Shown: positions 35,368 to 41,356 of the stretch, one piece after another | Numbering within the stretch: position 1 is the stretch's first letter | Layout of the letters: the number at the start of each line of letters is the position of its first letter | Origin: an uncultured Photobacterium sp. | GTDB lineage: Bacteria > Pseudomonadota > Gammaproteobacteria > Enterobacterales > Vibrionaceae | Direction: 5' to 3' | NCBI RefSeq assembly: GCF_947039875.1 | Contig: NZ_CAMRAN010000035.1 | Span: forward strand, 1-41,356 | Length of the DNA: 41,356 bases | Notes under the pieces: generated by a model | The model's input: only the letters and a program-made list of their open reading frames with translations | Databases searched by the model: none | Told to the model about the DNA's origin: nothing | Position numbers and translations under genes: made by a program

Positions 35368-36033
35368 ATGATCATATATAAATACGGTAAGGATATTTTT
35401 GAACCGCAAAAGAGCGCTTATACCAACCAAGAAGCCACCACTAAACTTAGTGCTAGCGAAACAAAAATCCTCCAATTTTTAATTGATAACAGTGGCGAAA
35501 TTATCAGTAGAGAAAAACTGCTCGAAATCGGTTGGCCTGATAAAGTTGTGGTACCAAATTCATTGAATGTTGCCATTGCTAATTTACGCAAAGCATTTAA
35601 AAGCAAAAACGAAATTATCATTACGATTAAAGGTGCGGGCTTTACCATTGCGAATAACACCTTTATTCAGCAACAATTTCAACCTGAAGTTGTTATCGAT
35701 AATGAACAAAATCAAATAGAACAATTACAGCAAGCCGATAGTCTTACTGAAAATAATGCAATAGACACAGAAATAAATAACATCAAAGCACCGTCAAAGA
35801 GCAACGCATTTCCTACCATAACAAAAATTGGCTATAGCGTTTGTTTAACTATTATAGTTGCCTGGATTATGCTTTGGGCCAGTAGTTGGCAATCACCTCC
35901 TTGTATTACCGTTAATAATCAAAAGATTTGTGGTAATATTGAATTGCTCAATCTACAAAAACTGCCACAAAACTTAAAGAGTAAAAATACGGTTTATATT
36001 GATACAACTGGAAAAATGTATGAAAAAATTTAA
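35368..36033 (+). CDS. ToxR-like membrane-bound transcriptional regulator
   Basis: 221 residues. N-terminal winged-helix DNA-binding domain of the OmpR/PhoB C-terminal type (about 1-100): LSASETKILQFLIDNSGEII, REKLLEIGWPD, NSLNVAIANLRKAF and IKGAGFTI. A Glu/Gln/Asn-rich linker (105-150), one membrane helix (154-171, IGYSVCLTIIVAWIMLW) and a short periplasmic tail of about 50 residues with C179 and C188 (CITVNNQKIC), able to form a disulfide as in ToxR. The gene overlaps the next by 14 bp. This is the layout of ToxR-ToxS, TcpP-TcpH and VtrA-VtrC. The protein is not ToxR itself. Target inferred: the divergent OmpA-like gene. Confidence 0.85.
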   Translation: MIIYKYGKDIFEPQKSAYTNQEATTKLSASETKILQFLIDNSGEIISREKLLEIGWPDKVVVPNSLNVAIANLRKAFKSKNEIIITIKGAGFTIANNTFIQQQFQPEVVIDNEQNQIEQLQQADSLTENNAIDTEINNIKAPSKSNAFPTITKIGYSVCLTIIVAWIMLWASSWQSPPCITVNNQKICGNIELLNLQKLPQNLKSKNTVYIDTTGKMYEKI

Positions 36034-36457
36034 ATATCTCATCATAGCATTATTACTTTTAATGCTATATCCCGTGATTAACGGTATGGGGTGTGACTTT
36101 AACTATAAATACGAAAATTCCAACCATGAACAATTTGGCAGCTGTAAATTTGGTCAATACACATTAATTGACTACCCAGATCCTAAACAAGACAATGGTT
36201 ATACCGTATTAAAAGGGCTTTATTTTTATGCCTTTGGTAATGCTGCTGTATTAGTCGTTGATACAGAAGATCACACTAAAAAAATCACCGACGCTGCAAT
36301 TGAAAGCCTCAATTGGACTCATGAACGTTTTTGGTATCAATTTAATCTTAAACGATTAGATAAGAATACAATGGTTAGCTATAGCTCATCACCTAAAAAA
36401 GCATTACATATCATTCCTTATGATGGCACATTATCAATAACAGATAGTGGACACTAA
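36020..36457 (+). CDS. Membrane-anchored periplasmic partner of the ToxR-like regulator
   Basis: 145 residues. N-terminal signal anchor MKKFKYLIIALLLLMLYPV, then a periplasmic domain with C25 and C42 (GMGCDFNYKY, GSCKFGQYTL), beta-rich with aromatic residues (LKGLYFYAFGNAAVLVVD, RFWYQFNLKRL). ATG 36020 lies inside the regulator's 3' end with GGAAAAATGT before it; an in-frame upstream start is less likely. No clear family match; by position, size and topology it is ToxS/TcpH/VtrC-like, a class that stabilises the regulator or forms a ligand-binding barrel with it. Confidence 0.75.
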   Translation: MKKFKYLIIALLLLMLYPVINGMGCDFNYKYENSNHEQFGSCKFGQYTLIDYPDPKQDNGYTVLKGLYFYAFGNAAVLVVDTEDHTKKITDAAIESLNWTHERFWYQFNLKRLDKNTMVSYSSSPKKALHIIPYDGTLSITDSGH

Positions 36458-36464
36458 CAAAATC

Positions 36465-36495
36465 ACGGCTAAATAATCGTTATTTAGCCGTTTTT
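36465..36495 (+). terminator. Bidirectional terminator overlapping the cueR stop
   Basis: ACGGCTAAATAA-TCG-TTATTTAGCCGT then TTTT: a perfect 12-bp stem. The right arm includes the last codons of cueR on the minus strand. Confidence 0.9.
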
Positions 36496-36879
36496 CGTTA
36501 GACTTTCCAAAATAGGGCAATGCGCACTTTTATCCCCAGGACACTGATCCGTTAATGCCGCCAATGTTAATTTAATTAGCTTTAACTCTTCAATTTTATG
36601 ATCAATTTCTATCAATTTTTGCAGTGCTTTTTGCTTAACATCTCGACTATGACGATCTGGATTTGTCGATAAAGCCAATAACTGCTGGCATTCCTCTAAT
36701 GAAAAACCAATCATTCGTGAACGTTTAATTAATAACAATTCAGCAATGTGACTTTCATTATAATAACGGTAACCATTGGAGCCACGAGGCGCAGCACTGA
36801 TCACCCCTTTACTTTCATAAAAACGAATCGTTTTTGCCGTCAATCCTGTTTGTTTAGCGACATCACTGATACTCATCAT
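36484..36879 (-). CDS. cueR: Cu(I)-responsive MerR-family regulator CueR
   Basis: 131 residues (E. coli 135). HTH ISDVAKQTGLTAKTIRFYESKG, cited as DVAKQTGLTAKTIRFYESKG, GYRYYNESHI, and the metal loop with C113 and C121 in DQCPGDKSAHCPILE, the CueR Cu(I) ligands. The E. coli C-terminal CCHH tail is missing. Start ATG 36879 with GAGGG 8 bp upstream; a GTG and a second ATG flank it. Divergent from copA; it should activate copA by DNA distortion at the 19-bp spacer promoter. Confidence 0.95.
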   Translation of the reverse strand: MMSISDVAKQTGLTAKTIRFYESKGVISAAPRGSNGYRYYNESHIAELLLIKRSRMIGFSLEECQQLLALSTNPDRHSRDVKQKALQKLIEIDHKIEELKLIKLTLAALTDQCPGDKSAHCPILESLTKNG

Positions 36880-36910
36880 CACTTATTCCCTCTATATGGT
36901 TAAACAACTC

Positions 36911-36941
36911 TTGACATTATAGTTACTGGAAGGATTATGCT
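36911..36941 (+). promoter_or_regulatory. CueR-controlled copA promoter (19-bp spacer)
   Basis: -35 TTGACA (36911-36916) and -10 TATGCT (36936-36941) are 19 bp apart, the hallmark of MerR-family promoters. The right operator half CTGGAAGG is as in E. coli copA; the left half (ATTATAG) is degenerate. Confidence 0.85.
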
Positions 36942-36979
36942 AGGTACATTATTTCATCTAAGCATAAAAAGGCGAGCAC

Positions 36980-39862
36980 ATGAATACAATAACTCTTCCT
37001 CTTGCCAATGTAAGTTGTATGCATTGCGTCAATAAAATTCGTGATGCTATCAGCCTATTACCTAACATCCAACTCATTGATATATATACTGAACAACTAA
37101 CAGTATCTGTAGACAGCTCTTTACCTGATTTGTTCGATGCTATTTCAGCATTAGGCTACCAAGTCGGCTTCCATTATCAATTGCCTCTTACAGGGTTATC
37201 TTGTGGACGTTGTGTGGCAAAAATAGAACAATCCTTAACCACACGTCATGACATTGCACACTTTACTATTACTAAACAATTAGCAGATGTTTATGGTGCA
37301 ATCAGTAAGCAAGCACTAACAAACGTAATTGTCGAATTAGGCTATCAAGTCGTAACACATTCAGCGGTACAACATTATGATTTCACATTAAATGGCCTTT
37401 CTTGTGGTAAATGTGTGGCTAAATTGACCACAGCATTAACTCAAGACGATATTGAAATTATTACACTCGATAAAAATACACTCAGTGTAATGACGTCATT
37501 AACTACTGACGATCTTATCGCTATCGTGGTGGCAACAGGCTATCAAGCAGCATTAAGCACTGATATTCAACCAACAACTGAAGCTGATACAGTTATCGCC
37601 CCTGAACCAATTATTGCCCCCCAAGGTAATGCAACCCAATTACTTCTATCTGGATTAACTTGCGCCAGTTGTGTTGCATCAGTAGAGAAAGCTATAAAGA
37701 CCGTAGAGGGTGTTGATAGTGTTAATGTTAACCTTGCTGAGCGTACGGCTTTAATTTACGGTCAAGCATCATCACAAGCCGTTATAGAAGCTATCGAGAG
37801 TGCCGGTTACGGTGCAGAAGAAAGTGAAGATGATCAAACCCGTCGTATTCGCCAACAACAGCAAAACCAACAAACATTTAAAACCCATATCCGTAATGCT
37901 ACTGCATCTCTCGCATTAGGTGTTCCATTAATGGCATGGGGGCTGTTTGGCGGAAGTATGGTGATTAACTCGACAACCAGCCAGATAAGTTGGGGCATTA
38001 TTGGCCTGATCACATTGGCATTGTTAGTCACAGCAGGTAAAGACTTTTATATTAATAGCTGGAAAGCTTTCCTACACCACCGTGCCACTATGGATACCCT
38101 CGTTGCATTGGGTACTGGTGCTGCATGGCTATTTTCAATGACAGTTGTTCTTGCACCTAATTTATTCCCATTAGCCGCTCGTCACGTGTATTTTGAAGCA
38201 TCAGCAATGATAATTGGCCTAATCACTATTGGTCATGCATTAGAAGCGCGTGCTCGTAGCCGCACATCAAAAGCGTTAGAACGTTTAATCGATCTTCAGC
38301 CTCAAACCGCAATTGTAGTTGAAAATGGTCAAGAAATAGAACGTCCTCTAAGTGCCATTATTGCAGGAATGACATTACGTTTAAAACCTGGGGCTAAAGT
38401 TGCAGTTGATGGTCTTGTTATTGAAGGAACAAGCTATCTTGACGAATCAATGCTGACAGGTGAGCCTCTTGCGGTGCATAAAAAAGCGGGGGATCACGTT
38501 CGCGCAGGGACAATTAATCAGCAAGGCAGTTTACTTTTTAAAGCTGAACATATTGGCAGTGACACCATGCTGGCACGTATTATTCAATTAGTCCGCCAAG
38601 CACAAAGCAGTAAACCCGCACTGGCACGATTAGCGGATACTATCTCAAGTGTCTTTGTACCAAGTGTTATGATTATTGCCATAATAACTGCTATGGCTTG
38701 GTATTATTTTGGTCCACAACCCGCATCTGTATATATGCTTGTTGCCGCAACAACGGTACTTATTATTGCCTGTCCATGTGCATTAGGCTTAGCAACACCA
38801 ATGTCAGTAACCGTTGGTGTAGGCCGTGCAGCAGAGCTAGGTATTCTCATTAAAGATGCCGAAGCAATGCAACAAGCCGCAAGTATTGATACCGTGGTAT
38901 TAGATAAAACAGGTACATTAACCGAGGGTAAACCACAAGTTGTTGATTATAAAATTTATAATACACTAACACGTGAGCAGCTAATTCAATTGGCTGCAAG
39001 CTTAGAGCAAGGATCTGAGCACCCACTTGCCAATGCTATTGTTAAATCAGCGCAACAACAGCAATTAGAGATCTACCCTCATAGTGACTTCATGACGTAT
39101 TCAGGATTGGGTGTTTCCGGCACAGTAGATCAACACCAACTACTGTTAGGAAATGCTAAATTCATGGTTCAAAATGCTATTACGATTAACCATGCTGAAA
39201 TGGATTTTGATTTCATAGCGAATCAAGGTGCAACACCTGTCTATCTTGCACAGAATGGTGCTTTAGCTGGTATTATTGGTATTAGTGATCCATTACGTAA
39301 AGATTCATTATCGGCCGTTAAACGGATGCAAAAAATGGGTCTTAAAGTCGTTATGTTAACAGGTGACAGTGTTAAAACTGCCAAGGTTATTGCGAATAAA
39401 CTCGGGATCACTGACGTCGTTGCTGAAGTATTACCGGATGGTAAAGCGGCACAAATTACCTTATTACAGCAACAAGGCCGACGCGTAGTTATGGTGGGTG
39501 ACGGTATTAATGATGCGCCTGCTCTAGCACTGGCTGAAGTTGGTATTGCAATGGGTAGCGGTACTGATGTTGCGATTGAAAGTGCGCAATTTACCTTAAT
39601 GCGCCATTCACTACACGGTGTTGCTGATGCATTAGAGTTATCAAAAGCAACACTACGAAATATCAAAGAAAACTTATTTGGTGCCTTTATTTACAATACA
39701 TTAGGCATTCCAATTGCTGCTGGCGTGTTATTCCCTCTTACAGGAACACTGCTTAGCCCTGTTATTGCAGGTGCAGCGATGGCGTTATCATCCATTACCG
39801 TAGTAAGTAATGCTAACCGGTTACGTTTATTTAAGCCAAGCCGACAAGATCAGGAGAAATAA
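36980..39862 (+). CDS. copA: Cu(I)-exporting P1B-type ATPase CopA with four HMA domains
   Basis: 960 residues, against 834 for E. coli CopA. Four N-terminal metal-binding (HMA) domains: C13MHC16, C75GRC78, C142GKC145 and C228ASC231; E. coli has two. Then eight membrane helices, the transport motif C598-P-C600 in IIACPCALGLATP, phosphorylation site D642 in DKTGTLTEG, SEHPLANAIV (nucleotide-site His-Pro) and GDGINDAPALA. It exports Cu(I) from cytoplasm to periplasm. ATG 36980 follows AAAGGCGAGCAC. The first three HMA domains sit in a row of about 65 residues each; the fourth is nearer the membrane after an acidic Pro-rich linker. Confidence 0.96.
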   Translation: MNTITLPLANVSCMHCVNKIRDAISLLPNIQLIDIYTEQLTVSVDSSLPDLFDAISALGYQVGFHYQLPLTGLSCGRCVAKIEQSLTTRHDIAHFTITKQLADVYGAISKQALTNVIVELGYQVVTHSAVQHYDFTLNGLSCGKCVAKLTTALTQDDIEIITLDKNTLSVMTSLTTDDLIAIVVATGYQAALSTDIQPTTEADTVIAPEPIIAPQGNATQLLLSGLTCASCVASVEKAIKTVEGVDSVNVNLAERTALIYGQASSQAVIEAIESAGYGAEESEDDQTRRIRQQQQNQQTFKTHIRNATASLALGVPLMAWGLFGGSMVINSTTSQISWGIIGLITLALLVTAGKDFYINSWKAFLHHRATMDTLVALGTGAAWLFSMTVVLAPNLFPLAARHVYFEASAMIIGLITIGHALEARARSRTSKALERLIDLQPQTAIVVENGQEIERPLSAIIAGMTLRLKPGAKVAVDGLVIEGTSYLDESMLTGEPLAVHKKAGDHVRAGTINQQGSLLFKAEHIGSDTMLARIIQLVRQAQSSKPALARLADTISSVFVPSVMIIAIITAMAWYYFGPQPASVYMLVAATTVLIIACPCALGLATPMSVTVGVGRAAELGILIKDAEAMQQAASIDTVVLDKTGTLTEGKPQVVDYKIYNTLTREQLIQLAASLEQGSEHPLANAIVKSAQQQQLEIYPHSDFMTYSGLGVSGTVDQHQLLLGNAKFMVQNAITINHAEMDFDFIANQGATPVYLAQNGALAGIIGISDPLRKDSLSAVKRMQKMGLKVVMLTGDSVKTAKVIANKLGITDVVAEVLPDGKAAQITLLQQQGRRVVMVGDGINDAPALALAEVGIAMGSGTDVAIESAQFTLMRHSLHGVADALELSKATLRNIKENLFGAFIYNTLGIPIAAGVLFPLTGTLLSPVIAGAAMALSSITVVSNANRLRLFKPSRQDQEK

Positions 39863-39863
39863 T

Positions 39864-39947
39864 ATGTGTTTATTATTAGGCGTTGCCGCAATTGGATTTA
39901 TTGTCTGGTGGTTCTGGCTTAATCCACGTTCTCGTAATTCAAAATAA
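39864..39947 (+). CDS. 27-residue membrane protein in the copA operon
   Basis: MCLLLGVAAIGFIVWWFWLN then PRSRNSK: one membrane helix and a basic cytoplasmic tail. The ribosome site AGGAGA is formed by the last codons of copA, and the ATG is 1 bp after the copA stop, so translation is likely coupled. A terminator follows at 39977. I know no named family; a small modulator of the pump, like known small ATPase subunits, is a guess. Confidence 0.6.
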   Translation: MCLLLGVAAIGFIVWWFWLNPRSRNSK

Positions 39948-39976
39948 TACGAGTCCAGTAACTGGATAATCATATT

Positions 39977-40000
39977 AAGGCTACTTCGGTAGCCTTTTTT
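39977..40000 (+). terminator. Terminator of the copA operon
   Basis: AAGGCTAC-TTCG-GTAGCCTT then TTTT: an 8-bp stem with a stable TTCG tetraloop. Confidence 0.95.
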
Positions 40001-40062
40001 GATCTCGTTTTCTATCAATCTTTGGTATAACTTAATCAATGTTTCTTAATCTGTGGTAACGC

Positions 40063-40926
40063 ATGTTCAAATCTCTCTTATCAAAGGCATTATTAGTGCT
40101 GCCCTTTATTGCTCAACCTACACTTGCCGACCCTATTGTGTGGAAAATTTACGATCAACAACGTGAATTTTATGTTTTAGGTTCTATTCATGCGGGTAAA
40201 GAGGCAATGTTCCCTCTGCCTGATATATTTCTTGAGCAATGGCAACAAGCTGATGCCTTAATTGTAGAAGCTAATATACTGCAACAATCACCAGCTACGC
40301 CCACACTATCCCCGCCCTTTACGCACCAAGCATTACCTGAACCAGTACTCAAAAAATTAAAAAAAATCACTACCGCATTGAACATTCCATTTGAAACATT
40401 ATTGCAACAACCACCGTGGTTAACGGCCGTAACGCTACAGCTGGCGCTAGCTGATAAGCTCGACCTTAAAGCTGATTATGGTATCGATTATGTATTGTTG
40501 CAGCGTGCTCAACAGCAACATCTTCCTATCCTTGAATTAGAAAGTGTTAGCCAACAATTTAAGATGTTAGAAAGCCTGCCAGAAAATGGCGCACCAATGC
40601 TAATTGACACTATTAATGAATGGGATAGAACCCAGTCATCATTACGTTGTTTGGTTAAAGTATGGCAACATGGAGACAGTGAAAAACTTGAGCAACTTTT
40701 CCAAGAGAGCCAAATTGATCCAGCCACTGATGATGCTTTAATTTTTGATCGTAACAAGCGTTGGGCTGAAACACTTGCACACACCCCCCCCTATCAATCA
40801 GGAAAATTTATGATTGTGGTTGGTGCCTTTCATTTAATTGGCGATCAAGGCCTTCCTAATCTAATGAAACGGCAAGGCTTTAAGGTTGAGAAAATCACCT
40901 CAAGTACAGAAGCCAATTGCAACTAA
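40063..40926 (+). CDS. TraB/GumN (YbaP) family protein
   Basis: 287 residues. Signal peptide MFKSLLSKALLVLPFIAQP...LADPI, then the TraB/GumN fold with two G-x-x-H motifs: YVLGSIHAGKE near residue 43 and VVGAFHLIGDQGL near residue 255, plus EANILQ and DYGIDYVLLQRA. Tiki-like metalloprotease relatedness is known for this family; the bacterial function is unknown. It lies next to copA as ybaP does in E. coli. Confidence 0.88.
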   Translation: MFKSLLSKALLVLPFIAQPTLADPIVWKIYDQQREFYVLGSIHAGKEAMFPLPDIFLEQWQQADALIVEANILQQSPATPTLSPPFTHQALPEPVLKKLKKITTALNIPFETLLQQPPWLTAVTLQLALADKLDLKADYGIDYVLLQRAQQQHLPILELESVSQQFKMLESLPENGAPMLIDTINEWDRTQSSLRCLVKVWQHGDSEKLEQLFQESQIDPATDDALIFDRNKRWAETLAHTPPYQSGKFMIVVGAFHLIGDQGLPNLMKRQGFKVEKITSSTEANCN

Positions 40927-40944
40927 AGTGGGATTTCTTAATAG

Positions 40945-41046
40945 TGGTCGGTGAAGAGCTAGATTCTAATATCAATGACCCCCCCGCCCCTCTGGTCCGC
41001 CACACCTGACAGCCAGAGATGCGCTACCAAACTGCACTATTCACCA
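40945..41046 (-). pseudogene. Degenerate tRNA-Pro copy with expanded loops
   Basis: On the minus strand it keeps the acceptor ends (TGGTGAA ... TTCACCGACCA), the D-arm (GTTTGGTAGCGCA) and the anticodon-stem outline (TCTGG ... CCAGA). The anticodon loop holds an insertion, and the T-loop is split (TTC ... AATC) by about 11 bases. It cannot fold into a functional tRNA. Confidence 0.8.
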
Positions 41047-41058
41047 CTTTCTACAGAC

Positions 41059-41088
41059 GAAAAAAAACCGCATCTTTCGATACGGTTT
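41059..41088 (-). terminator. Terminator after tRNA-Pro
   Basis: Minus strand: AAACCG-N12-CGGTTT followed by eight or more T in total. It ends the tRNA transcript before the degenerate copy. Confidence 0.85.
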
Positions 41089-41096
41089 CTTAATCG

Positions 41097-41173
<77 letters not shown>

Positions 41174-41207
41174 ACTTAATTCTTTTCTAGGAACGCTGCT
41201 AGAAGGG

Positions 41208-41269
41208 TCAACCCTCTGGTCCGCTATTCCCAACATCAGAGATGCGCTACCAAACTGCGCTATTCACCG
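41208..41269 (-). pseudogene. 5' part of a degenerate tRNA-Pro
   Basis: Minus strand begins CGGTGAATAGCGCAG with D-arm and acceptor 5' strand identical to the intact gene. The anticodon arm is enlarged (TCTCTGATGTTGGGAATAGC), although TTGGG is still present. The normal T-arm and the acceptor 3' strand are lost. It shares the GCGGACCAGAGGG segment with the copy at 40945. Confidence 0.75.
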
Positions 41270-41322
41270 ACTTTGTTTAGGCTTACAAAGCCAAGGTCTC
41301 GAATAAAAGATAACCTGAATAA

Positions 41323-41356
41323 TGGGGTGGCTAACGAGGCTTGAACTCGCGACAAC
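41323..41356 (-). tRNA. tRNA-His, 3' part only
   Basis: Minus strand ends GTTGTCGCGAGTTCAAGC, then CTCGTTAGCCAC-C-CCA: variable region, T-arm GCGAG/CTCGT and the acceptor strand TTAGCCAC with C discriminator typical of tRNA-His. The anticodon lies beyond the window edge. Confidence 0.8.

Overview
The window is chromosomal DNA of a Vibrionaceae gammaproteobacterium, most likely Photobacterium. This rests on protein resemblance, AT-rich intergenic DNA, E. coli-like gene blocks (yfbU/yfbV-ackA-pta-yfcE-yfcH; ybbP-ybbA-tesA-ybbO-ybbN with cueR-copA-ybaP) and the tRNA genes with decayed copies at the right end, which is typical of Photobacterium. Genus and species are inference; no database was consulted. 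No phage, integron, insertion sequence or CRISPR array was seen.

Layout. 1-88: 3' end of tRNA-Tyr and its terminator. 190-3189: a receiver-TPR response regulator, a small convergent ORF and xthA. 3190-9468: the mixed-acid fermentation locus focA-pflB-pflA behind a strong FNR-type promoter. Between pflB and pflA lie a decayed phosphotransfer (Hpt) domain and a receiver-EAL phosphodiesterase. 9496-11733: a small membrane protein built on a 48-bp tandem duplication, then fhs (formate-tetrahydrofolate ligase) behind a PurR operator. 12119-19783: yfbU, a two-component pair whose NtrC-like regulator has lost its sigma-54 hallmarks, rlmA, a Fur-boxed ChaN-like lipoprotein, a DUF6172 gene and yfbV. 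19838-23689: ackA and pta, with a second FNR promoter of the same geometry as that of focA. 23758-26865: a frameshifted TSUP transporter, a SelT/W/H-like protein, yfcE, yfcH and a small membrane ORF. 26903-33060: ybbP-ybbA divergent from tesA-ybbO, a perfect 159-bp tandem duplication carrying a Pho-box promoter and a 23-residue ORF in each copy, and ybbN (cnoX). 33084-36495: a META-domain lipoprotein, an OmpA-type outer membrane protein and, divergently, a ToxR-like membrane regulator overlapping a small membrane-anchored periplasmic partner. 36484-40926: cueR, copA with four metal-binding domains, a 27-residue membrane ORF and a TraB/GumN-family protein. 40945-41356: tRNA-Pro(UGG), two degenerate tRNA-Pro copies and the 3' part of tRNA-His, all on the minus strand.

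How the genes work together. Pyruvate formate-lyase and its activase make acetyl-CoA and formate. FocA moves formate across the membrane, Fhs puts formate onto tetrahydrofolate for purine synthesis (matching its PurR box), and Pta-AckA turn acetyl-CoA into acetate plus ATP. This whole branch lies within 20 kb, and both of its entry promoters look FNR-controlled. The right half is dominated by envelope and stress functions (YbbAP, TesA, CnoX, OmpA-like protein, copper export). The most interesting unexplained parts are the duplicated Pho-box micro-ORF, the ToxR/ToxS-like co-component pair beside the OmpA-like gene, the degenerate NtrC regulator, and the remnants of a VieSAB-like signalling set.
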